A DNA stretch of 64,000 bases from Mesostigma viride. Taxonomy: Eukaryota > Streptophyta > Mesostigmatophyceae > Mesostigmatales > Mesostigmataceae. Location: the NCBI GenBank assembly GCA_009746045.1, contig RPFO01000648.1:1038021-1102020 (forward strand), given 5' to 3'. The notes under the pieces were generated by a model. It did no database searches. It was given only the letters and a program-made list of their open reading frames with translations, and was not told the DNA's origin. Shown one piece after another: positions 45,201-57,200 of this stretch. Numbering within the stretch: position 1 is the stretch's first letter; each line of letters opens with the position of its first letter. The position numbers and the translations under genes are program-made.

Positions 45201-48200
45201 TCATGCCTGGTCATGTGTTTTTTATTATTATCTGATCCCTCATGCCTGGTCAAGTGTTTTTTATTATTATCTGATCCCTCATGTCTGGTCATGTGTTTTT
45301 TATTATTATCTGATCCCTCATGCCTGGTCATGTGTTTTTATTATTATCTGATCCCTCATGCCTGGTCATGTGTTTTTTATTATTATCTGATCCCTCATGC
45401 CTGGTCAAGTGTTTTTTATTATTATCTGATCCCTCATGCCTGGTCAAGTGTTTTTTATTATTATCTGATCCCTCATGCCTGGTCATGTGTTTTTTATTAT
45501 TATCTGATCCCTCATGCCTGGTCATGTGTTTTTTATTATTATCTGATCCCTCATGCCTGGTCAAGTGTTTTTTATTATTATCTGATCCCTCATGCCTGGT
45601 CAAGTGTTTTTTATTATTATCTGATCCCTCATGCCTGGTCATGTGTTTTTATTATTATCTGATCCCTCATGCCTGGTCAAGTGTTTTTTATTATTATCTG
45701 ATCCCTCATGCCTGGTCATGTGTTTTTTATTATTATCTGATCCCTCATGCCTGGTCAAGTGTTTTTTATTATTATCTGATCCCTCATGCCTGGTCAAGTG
45801 TTTTTTATTATTATCTGATCCCTCATGCCTGGTCAAGTGTTTTTTATTATTATCTGATCCCTCATGCCTGGTCATGTGTTTTTTATTATTATCTGATCCC
45901 TCATGCCTGGTCATGTGTTTTTTATTATTATCTGATCCCTCATGCCTGGTCAAGTGTTTTTTATTATTATCTGATCCCTCATGCCTGGTCATGTGTTTTT
46001 TATTATTATCTGATCCCTCATGCCTGGTCAAGTGTTTTTTATTATTATCTGATCCCTCATGCCTGGTCAAGTGTTTTTTATTATTATCTGATCCCTCATG
46101 CCTGGTCATGTGTTTTTTATTATTATCTGATCCCTCATGCCTGGTCAAGTGTTTTTTATTATTATCTGATCCCTCATGCCTGGTCATGTGTTTTTTATTA
46201 TTATCTGATCCCTCATGCCTGGTCAAGTGTTTTTTATTATTATCTGATCCCTCATGCCTGGTCAAGTGTTTTTTATTATTATCTGATCCCTCATGCCTGG
46301 TCAAGTGTTTTTTATTATTATCTGATCCCTCATGCCTGGTCATGTGTTTTTTATTATTATCTGATCCCTCATGCCTGGTCATGTGTTTTTTATTATTATC
46401 TGATCCCTCATGCCTGGTCAAGTGTTTTTTATTATTATCTGATCCCTCATGCCTGGTCAAGTGTTTTTTATTATTATCTGATCCCTCATGCCTGGTCAAG
46501 TGTTTTTTATTATTATCTGATCCCTCATGCCTGGTCAAGTGTTTTTTATTATTATCTGATCCCTCATGCCTGGTCATGTGTTTTTTATTATTATCTGATC
46601 CCTCATGCCTGGTCATGTGTTTTTTATTATTATCTGATCCCTCATGCCTGGTCATGTGTTTTTATTATTATCTGATCCCTCATGCCTGGTCAAGTGTTTT
46701 TTATTATTATCTGATCCCTCATGCCTGGTCATGTGTTTTTTATTATTATCTGATCCCTCATGCCTGGTCAAGTGTTTTTTATTATTATCTGATCCCTCAT
46801 GCCTGGTCATGTGTTTTTTATTATTATCTGATCCCTCATGCCTGGTCATGTGTTTTTATTATTATCTGATCCCTCATGCCTGGTCAAGTGTTTTTTATTA
46901 TTATCTGATCCCTCATGCCTGGTCATGTGTTTTTTATTATTATCTGATCCCTCATGCCTGGTCAAGTGTTTTTTATTATTATCTGATCCCTCATGCCTGG
47001 TCAAGTGTTTTTTATTATTATCTGATCCCTCATGCCTGGTCATGTGTTTTTTATTATTATCTGATCCCTCATGCCTGGTCAAGTGTTTTTTATTATTATC
47101 TGATCCCTCATGCCTGGTCATGTGTTTTTTATTATTATCTGATCCCTCATGCCTGGTCAAGTGTTTTTTATTATTATCTGATCCCTCATGCCTGGTCAAG
47201 TGTTTTTTATTATTATCTGATCCCTCATGCCTGGTCATGTGTTTTTTATTATTATCTGATCCCTCATGCCTGGTCAAGTGTTTTTATTATTATCTGATCC
47301 CTCATGCCTGGTCAAGTGTTTTTTATTATTATCTGATCCCTCATGCCTGGTCAAGTGTTTTTTATTATTATCTGATCCCTCATGCCTGGTCAAGTGTTTT
47401 TTATTATTATCTGATCCCTCATGCCTGGTCATGTGTTTTTTATTATTATCTGATCCCTCATGCCTGGTCAAGTGTTTTTTATTATTATCTGATCCCTCAT
47501 GCCTGGTCAAGTGTTTTTTATTATTATCTGATCCCTCATGCCTGGTCAAGTGTTTTTTATTATTATCTGATCCCTCATGCCTGGTCAAGTGTTTTTTATT
47601 ATTATCTGATCCCTCATGCCTGGTCAAGTGTTTTTTATTATTATCTGATCCCTCATGCCTGGTCAAGTGTTTTTTATTATTATCTGATCCCTCATGCCTG
47701 GTCATGTGTTTTTTATTATTATCTGATCCCTCATGCCTGGTCATGTGTTTTTTATTATTATCTGATCCCTCATGCCTGGTCAAGTGTTTTTTATTATTAT
47801 CTGATCCCTCATGCCTGGTCAAGTGTTTTTTATTATTATCTGATCCCTCATGCCTGGTCAAGTGTTTTTTATTATTATCTGATCCCTCATGCCTGGTCAT
47901 GTGTTTTTTATTATTATCTGATCCCTCATGCCTGGTCAAGTGTTTTTTATTATTATCTGATCCCTCATGCCTGGTCAAGTGTTTTTTATTATTATCTGAT
48001 CCCTCATGCCTGGTCATGTGTTTTTTATTATTATCTGATCCCTCATGCCTGGTCATGTGTTTTTTATTATTATCTGATCCCTCATGCCTGGTCAAGTGTT
48101 TTTTATTATTATCTGATCCCTCATGCCTGGTCATGTGTTTTTTATTATTATCTGATCCCTCATGCCTGGTCAAGTGTTTTTTATTATTATCTGATCCCTC

Positions 48201-51200
48201 ATGCCTGGTCATGTGTTTTTTATTATTATCTGATCCCTCATGCCTGGTCAAGTGTTTTTTATTATTATCTGATCCCTCATGCCTGGTCAAGTGTTTTTTA
48301 TTATTATCTGATCCCTCATGCCTGGTCATGTGTTTTTTATTATTATCTGATCCCTCATGCCTGGTCAAGTGTTTTTTATTATTATCTGATCCCTCATGCC
48401 TGGTCAAGTGTTTTTTATTATTATCTGATCCCTCATGCCTGGTCAAGTGTTTTTTATTATTATCTGATCCCTCATGCCTGGTCAAGTGTTTTTTATTATT
48501 ATCTGATCCCTCATGCCTGGTCAAGTGTTTTTTATTATTATCTGATCCCTCATGCCTGGTCAAGTGTTTTTTATTATTATCTGATCCCTCATGCCTGGTC
48601 AAGTGTTTTTTATTATTATCTGATCCCTCATGCCTGGTCATGTGTTTTTTATTATTATCTGATCCCTCATGCCTGGTCAAGTGTTTTTTATTATTATCTG
48701 ATCCCTCATGCCTGGTCAAGTGTTTTTTATTATTATCTGATCCCTCATGCCTGGTCAAGTGTTTTTTATTATTATCTGATCCCTCATGCCTGGTCAAGTG
48801 TTTTTTATTATTATCTGATCCCTCATGCCTGGTCAAGTGTTTTTTATTATTATCTGATCCCTCATGCCTGGTCAAGTGTTTTTTATTATTATCTGATCCC
48901 TCATGCCTGGTCATGTGTTTTTTATTATTATCTGATCCCTCATGCCTGGTCAAGTGTTTTTTATTATTATCTGATCCCTCATGCCTGGTCAAGTGTTTTT
49001 TATTATTATCTGATCCCTCATGCCTGGTCAAGTGTTTTTTATTATTATCTGATCCCTCATGCCTGGTCAAGTGTTTTTTATTATTATCTGATCCCTCATG
49101 CCTGGTCATGTGTTTTTTATTATTATCTGATCCCTCATGCCTGGTCAAGTGTTTTTTATTATTATCTGATCCCTCATGCCTGGTCAAGTGTTTTTTATTA
49201 TTATCTGATCCCTCATGCCTGGTCAAGTGTTTTTTATTATTATCTGATCCCTCATGCCTGGTCAAGTGTTTTTTATTATTATCTGATCCCTCATGCCTGG
49301 TCAAGTGTTTTTTATTATTATCTGATCCCTCATGCCTGGTCAAGTGTTTTTTATTATTATCTGATCCCTCATGCCTGGTCAAGTGTTTTTTATTATTATC
49401 TGATCCCTCATGCCTGGTCAAGTGTTTTTTATTATTATCTGATCCCTCATGCCTGGTCAAGTGTTTTTTATTATTATCTGATCCCTCATGCCTGGTCAAG
49501 TGTTTTTTATTATTATCTGATCCCTCATGCCTGGTCAAGTGTTTTTTATTATTATCTGATCCCTCATGCCTGGTCAAGTGTTTTTTATTATTATCTGATC
49601 CCTCATGCCTGGTCAAGTGTTTTTTATTATTATCTGATCCCTCATGCCTGGTCAAGTGTTTTTTATTATTATCTGATCCCTCATGCCTGGTCAAGTGTTT
49701 TTTATTATTATCTGATCCCTCATGCCTGGTCAAGTGTTTTTTATTATTATCTGATCCCTCATGCCTGGTCAAGTGTTTTTTATTATTATCTGATCCCTCA
49801 TGCCTGGTCAAGTGTTTTTTATTATTATCTGATCCCTCATGCCTGGTCAAGTGTTTTTTATTATTATCTGATCCCTCATGCCTGGTCAAGTGTTTTTTAT
49901 TATTATCTGATCCCTCATGCCTGGTCAAGTGTTTTTTATTATTATCTGATCCCTCATGCCTGGTCAAGTGTTTTTTATTATTATCTGATCCCTCATGCCT
50001 GGTCAAGTGTTTTTTATTATTATCTGATCCCTCATGCCTGGTCAAGTGTTTTTTATTATTATCTGATCCCTCATGCCTGGTCAAGTGTTTTTTATTATTA
50101 TCTGATCCCTCATGCCTGGTCAAGTGTTTTTTATTATTATCTGATCCCTCATGCCTGGTCAAGTGTTTTTTATTATTATCTGATCCCTCATGCCTGGTCA
50201 AGTGTTTTTTATTATTATCTGATCCCTCATGCCTGGTCATGTGTTTTTTATTATTATCTGATCCCTCATGCCTGGTCAAGTGTTTTTTATTATTATCTGA
50301 TCCCTCATGCCTGGTCAAGTGTTTTTTATTATTATCTGATCCCTCATGCCTGGTCAAGTGTTTTTTATTATTATCTGATCCCTCATGCCTGGTCAAGTGT
50401 TTTTTATTATTATCTGATCCCTCATGCCTGGTCATGTGTTTTTTATTATTATCTGATCCCTCATGCCTGGTCAAGTGTTTTTTATTATTATCTGATCCCT
50501 CATGCCTGGTCAAGTGTTTTTTATTATTATCTGATCCCTCATGCCTGGTCAAGTGTTTTTTATTATTATCTGATCCCTCATGCCTGGTCAAGTGTTTTTT
50601 ATTATTATCTGATCCCTCATGCCTGGTCAAGTGTTTTTTATTATTATCTGATCCCTCATGCCTGGTCAAGTGTTTTTTATTATTATCTGATCCCTCATGC
50701 CTGGTCAAGTGTTTTTTATTATTATCTGATCCCTCATGCCTGGTCAAGTGTTTTTTATTATTATCTGATCCCTCATGCCTGGTCAAGTGTTTTTTATTAT
50801 TATCTGATCCCTCATGCCTGGTCAAGTGTTTTTTATTATTATCTGATCCCTCATGCCTGGTCAAGTGTTTTTTATTATTATCTGATCCCTCATGCCTGGT
50901 CAAGTGTTTTTTATTATTATCTGATCCCTCATGCCTGGTCAAGTGTTTTTTATTATTATCTGATCCCTCATGCCTGGTCAAGTGTTTTTTATTATTATCT
51001 GATCCCTCATGCCTGGTCATGTGTTTTTTATTATTATCTGATCCCTCATGCCTGGTCAAGTGTTTTTTATTATTATCTGATCCCTCATGCCTGGTCAAGT
51101 GTTTTTTATTATTATCTGATCCCTCATGCCTGGTCAAGTGTTTTTTATTATTATCTGATCCCTCATGCCTGGTCAAGTGTTTTTTATTATTATCTGATCC

Positions 51201-54200
51201 CTCATGCCTGGTCAAGTGTTTTTTATTATTATCTGATCCCTCATGCCTGGTCAAGTGTTTTTTATTATTATCTGATCCCTCATGCCTGGTCAAGTGTTTT
51301 TTATTATTATCTGATCCCTCATGCCTGGTCAAGTGTTTTTTATTATTATCTGATCCCTCATGCCTGGTCAAGTGTTTTTTATTATTATCTGATCCCTCAT
51401 GCCTGGTCAAGTGTTTTTTATTATTATCTGATCCCTCATGCCTGGTCAAGTGTTTTTTATTATTATCTGATCCCTCATGCCTGGTCAAGTGTTTTTTATT
51501 ATTATCTGATCCCTCATGCCTGGTCAAGTGTTTTTTATTATTATCTGATCCCTCATGCCTGGTCAAGTGTTTTTTATTATTATCTGATCCCTCATGCCTG
51601 GTCAAGTGTTTTTTATTATTATCTGATCCCTCATGCCTGGTCAAGTGTTTTTTATTATTATCTGATCCCTCATGCCTGGTCAAGTGTTTTTTATTATTAT
51701 CTGATCCCTCATGCCTGGTCAAGTGTTTTTTATTATTATCTGATCCCTCATGCCTGGTCAAGTGTTTTTTATTATTATCTGATCCCTCATGCCTGGTCAA
51801 GTGTTTTTTATTATTATCTGATCCCTCATGCCTGGTCAAGTGTTTTTTATTATTATCTGATCCCTCATGCCTGGTCAAGTGTTTTTTATTATTATCTGAT
51901 CCCTCATGCCTGGTCAAGTGTTTTTTATTATTATCTGATCCCTCATGCCTGGTCAAGTGTTTTTTATTATTATCTGATCCCTCATGCCTGGTCAAGTGTT
52001 TTTTATTATTATCTGATCCCTCATGCCTGGTCAAGTGTTTTTTATTATTATCTGATCCCTCATGCCTGGTCAAGTGTTTTTTATTATTATCTGATCCCTC
52101 ATGCCTGGTCAAGTGTTTTTTATTATTATCTGATCCCTCATGCCTGGTCAAGTGTTTTTTATTATTATCTGATCCCTCATGCCTGGTCAAGTGTTTTTTA
52201 TTATTATCTGATCCCTCATGCCTGGTCAAGTGTTTTTTATTATTATCTGATCCCTCATGCCTGGTCAAGTGTTTTTTATTATTATCTGATCCCTCATGCC
52301 TGGTCAAGTGTTTTTTATTATTATCTGATCCCTCATGCCTGGTCAAGTGTTTTTTATTATTATCTGATCCCTCATGCCTGGTCAAGTGTTTTTTATTATT
52401 ATCTGATCCCTCATGCCTGGTCAAGTGTTTTTTATTATTATCTGATCCCTCATGCCTGGTCAAGTGTTTTTTATTATTATCTGATCCCTCATGCCTGGTC
52501 AAGTGTTTTTTATTATTATCTGATCCCTCATGCCTGGTCAAGTGTTTTTTATTATTATCTGATCCCTCATGCCTGGTCAAGTGTTTTTTATTATTATCTG
52601 ATCCCTCATGCCTGGTCAAGTGTTTTTTATTATTATCTGATCCCTCATGCCTGGTCAAGTGTTTTTTATTATTATCTGATCCCTCATGCCTGGTCAAGTG
52701 TTTTTTATTATTATCTGATCCCTCATGCCTGGTCAAGTGTTTTTTATTATTATCTGATCCCTCATGCCTGGTCAAGTGTTTTTTATTATTATCTGATCCC
52801 TCATGCCTGGTCAAGTGTTTTTTATTATTATCTGATCCCTCATGCCTGGTCAAGTGTTTTTTATTATTATCTGATCCCTCATGCCTGGTCAAGTGTTTTT
52901 TATTATTATCTGATCCCTCATGCCTGGTCAAGTGTTTTTTATTATTATCTGATCCCTCATGCCTGGTCAAGTGTTTTTTATTATTATCTGATCCCTCATG
53001 CCTGGTCAAGTGTTTTTTATTATTATCTGATCCCTCATGCCTGGTCAAGTGTTTTTTATTATTATCTGATCCCTCATGCCTGGTCAAGTGTTTTTTATTA
53101 TTATCTGATCCCTCATGCCTGGTCAAGTGTTTTTTATTATTATCTGATCCCTCATGCCTGGTCAAGTGTTTTTTATTATTATCTGATCCCTCATGCCTGG
53201 TCAAGTGTTTTTTATTATTATCTGATCCCTCATGCCTGGTCAAGTGTTTTTTATTATTATCTGATCCCTCATGCCTGGTCAAGTGTTTTTTATTATTATC
53301 TGATCCCTCATGCCTGGTCAAGTGTTTTTTATTATTATCTGATCCCTCATGCCTGGTCAAGTGTTTTTTATTATTATCTGATCCCTCATGCCTGGTCATG
53401 TGTTTTTTATTATTATCTGATCCCTCATGCCTGGTCAAGTGTTTTTTATTATTATCTGATCCCTCATGCCTGGTCAAGTGTTTTTTATTATTATCTGATC
53501 CCTCATGCCTGGTCAAGTGTTTTTTATTATTATCTGATCCCTCATGCCTGGTCAAGTGTTTTTTATTATTATCTGATCCCTCATGCCTGGTCAAGTGTTT
53601 TTTATTATTATCTGATCCCTCATGCCTGGTCAAGTGTTTTTTATTATTATCTGATCCCTCATGCCTGGTCAAGTGTTTTTTATTATTATCTGATCCCTCA
53701 TGCCTGGTCAAGTGTTTTTTATTATTATCTGATCCCTCATGCCTGGTCAAGTGTTTTTTATTATTATCTGATCCCTCATGCCTGGTCAAGTGTTTTTTAT
53801 TATTATCTGATCCCTCATGCCTGGTCATGTGTTTTTTATTATTATCTGATCCCTCATGCCTGGTCAAGTGTTTTTTATTATTATCTGATCCCTCATGCCT
53901 GGTCAAGTGTTTTTTATTATTATCTGATCCCTCATGCCTGGTCAAGTGTTTTTTATTATTATCTGATCCCTCATGCCTGGTCAAGTGTTTTTTATTATTA
54001 TCTGATCCCTCATGCCTGGTCAAGTGTTTTTTATTATTATCTGATCCCTCATGCCTGGTCAAGTGTTTTTTATTATTATCTGATCCCTCATGCCTGGTCA
54101 AGTGTTTTTTATTATTATCTGATCCCTCATGCCTGGTCAAGTGTTTTTTATTATTATCTGATCCCTCATGCCTGGTCAAGTGTTTTTTATTATTATCTGA

Positions 54201-57200
54201 TCCCTCATGCCTGGTCATGTGTTTTTTATTATTATCTGATCCCTCATGCCTGGTCAAGTGTTTTTTATTATTATCTGATCCCTCATGCCTGGTCATGTGT
54301 TTTTTATTATTATCTGATCCCTCATGCCTGGTCAAGTGTTTTTTATTATTATCTGATCCCTCATGCCTGGTCAAGTGTTTTTTATTATTATCTGATCCCT
54401 CATGCCTGGTCAAGTGTTTTTTATTATTATCTGATCCCTCATGCCTGGTCATGTGTTTTTTATTATTATCTGATCCCTCATGCCTGGTCATGTGTTTTTA
54501 TTATTATCTGATCCCTCATGCCTGGTCATGTGTTTTTTATTATTATCTGATCCCTCATGCCTGGTCAAGTGTTTTTTATTATTATCTGATCCCTCATGCC
54601 TGGTCAAGTGTTTTTTATTATTATCTGATCCCTCATGCCTGGTCATGTGTTTTTTATTATTATCTGATCCCTCATGCCTGGTCAAGTGTTTTTTATTATT
54701 ATCTGATCCCTCATGCCTGGTCATGTGTTTTTATTATTATCTGATCCCTCATGCCTGGTCAAGTGTTTTTTATTATTATCTGATCCCTCATGCCTGGTCA
54801 TGTGTTTTTTATTATTATCTGATCCCTCATGCCTGGTCATGTGTTTTTTATTATTATCTGATCCCTCATGCCTGGTCATGTGTTTTTTATTATTATCTGA
54901 TCCCTCATGCCTGGTCAAGTGTTTTTTATTATTATCTGATCCCTCATGCCTGGTCAAGTGTTTTTTATTATTATCTGATCCCTCATGCCTGGTCAAGTGT
55001 TTTTTATTATTATCTGATCCCTCATGCCTGGTCAAGTGTTTTTTATTATTATCTGATCCCTCATGCCTGGTCATGTGTTTTTTATTATTATCTGATCCCT
55101 CATGCCTGGTCATGTGTTTTTTATTATTATCTGATCCCTCATGCCTGGTCAAGTGTTTTTTATTATTATCTGATCCCTCATGCCTGGTCAAGTGTTTTTT
55201 ATTATTATCTGATCCCTCATGCCTGGTCAAGTGTTTTTTATTATTATCTGATCCCTCATGCCTGGTCAAGTGTTTTTTATTATTATCTGATCCCTCATGC
55301 CTGGTCAAGTGTTTTTTATTATTATCTGATCCCTCATGCCTGGTCAAGTGTTTTTTATTATTATCTGATCCCTCATGCCTGGTCAAGTGTTTTTTATTAT
55401 TATCTGATCCCTCATGCCTGGTCAAGTGTTTTTTATTATTATCTGATCCCTCATGCCTGGTCAAGTGTTTTTTATTATTATCTGATCCCTCATGCCTGGT
55501 CATGTGTTTTTTATTATTATCTGATCCCTCATGCCTGGTCAAGTGTTTTTTATTATTATCTGATCCCTCATGCCTGGTCATGTGTTTTTTATTATTATCT
55601 GATCCCTCATGCCTGGTCATGTGTTTTTTATTATTATCTGATCCCTCATGCCTGGTCATGTGTTTTTTATTATTATCTGATCCCTCATGCCTGGTCATGT
55701 GTTTTTTATTATTATCTGATCCCTCATGCCTGGTCAAGTGTTTTTTATTATTATCTGATCCCTCATGCCTGGTCATGTGTTTTTTATTATTATCTGATCC
55801 CTCATGCCTGGTCAAGTGTTTTTTATTATTATCTGATCCCTCATGCCTGGTCAAGTGTTTTTTATTATTATCTGATCCCTCATGCCTGGTCAAGTGTTTT
55901 TTATTATTATCTGATCCCTCATGCCTGGTCAAGTGTTTTTTATTATTATCTGATCCCTCATGCCTGGTCAAGTGTTTTTTATTATTATCTGATCCCTCAT
56001 GCCTGGTCAAGTGTTTTTTATTATTATCTGATCCCTCATGCCTGGTCATGTGTTTTTTATTATTATCTGATCCCTCATGCCTGGTCAAGTGTTTTTTATT
56101 ATTATCTGATCCCTCATGCCTGGTCAAGTGTTTTTTATTATTATCTGATCCCTCATGCCTGGTCAAGTGTTTTTTATTATTATCTGATCCCTCATGCCTG
56201 GTCATGTGTTTTTTATTATTATCTGATCCCTCATGCCTGGTCAAGTGTTTTTTATTATTATCTGATCCCTCATGCCTGGTCAAGTGTTTTTCATTATTAT
56301 CTGATCCCTCATGCCTGGTCAAGTGTTTTTCATTATTATCTGATCCCTCATGCCTGGTCAAGTGTTTTTTATTATTATCTGATCCCTCATGCCTGGTCAA
56401 GTGTTTTTTATTATTATCTGATCCCTCATGCCTGGTCATGTGTTTTTTATTATTATCTGATCCCTCATGCCTGGTCAAGTGTTTTTTATTATTATCTGAT
56501 CCCTCATGCCTGGTCAAGTGTTTTTTATTATTATCTGATCCCTCATGCCTGGTCATGTGTTTTTTATTATTATCTGATCCCTCATGCCTGGTCAAGTGTT
56601 TTTTATTATTATCTGATCCCTCATGCCTGGTCAAGTGTTTTTTATTATTATCTGATCCCTCATGTCTGGTCAAGTGTTTTTTATTATTATCTGATCCCTC
56701 ATGCCTGGTCAAGTGTTTTTTATTATTATCTGATCCCTCATGCCTGGTCATGTGTTTTTTATTATTATCTGATCCCTCATGCCTGGTCAAGTGTTTTTCA
56801 TTATTATCTGATCCCTCATGCCTGGTCAAGTGTTTTTTATTATTATCTGATCCCTCATGCCTGGTCAAGTGTTTTTCATTATTATCTGATCCCTCATGTC
56901 TGGTCCCTCATGCCTGGTCGCTCATGTCTGTTCGGACGTGTCTGTTCGGTCATGTCTGGTGAAACATGCCTGGTGGGACATGCCATGGGCCCCTCCCCCC
57001 CCACCACACAGCCCAAGTTGAGTACGTCATCTCTGTCAAGACTGGCAGCAAGCGGGGCGCCGGCACCAACGCGCGGGTAAGCATGCGCCCCTTGTGTGGC
57101 AAGTCTTAGTATATAGCTGTGCCAGTGCCAACGGGAGGGTAAGGCCCAGTGTCAGTGTTATCATTCATGATCGCCAGGGTATGGCCTGCCCCCTTGGCGA

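Noticed and set aside
44063-57080. Very long open frames (up to ~2,550 codons) on both strands
   Set aside because: They are a by-product of a 39-bp satellite whose unit is divisible by three and lacks stops. The same stretch is open in several frames at once, and it sits between phase-matched exons of a larger gene.
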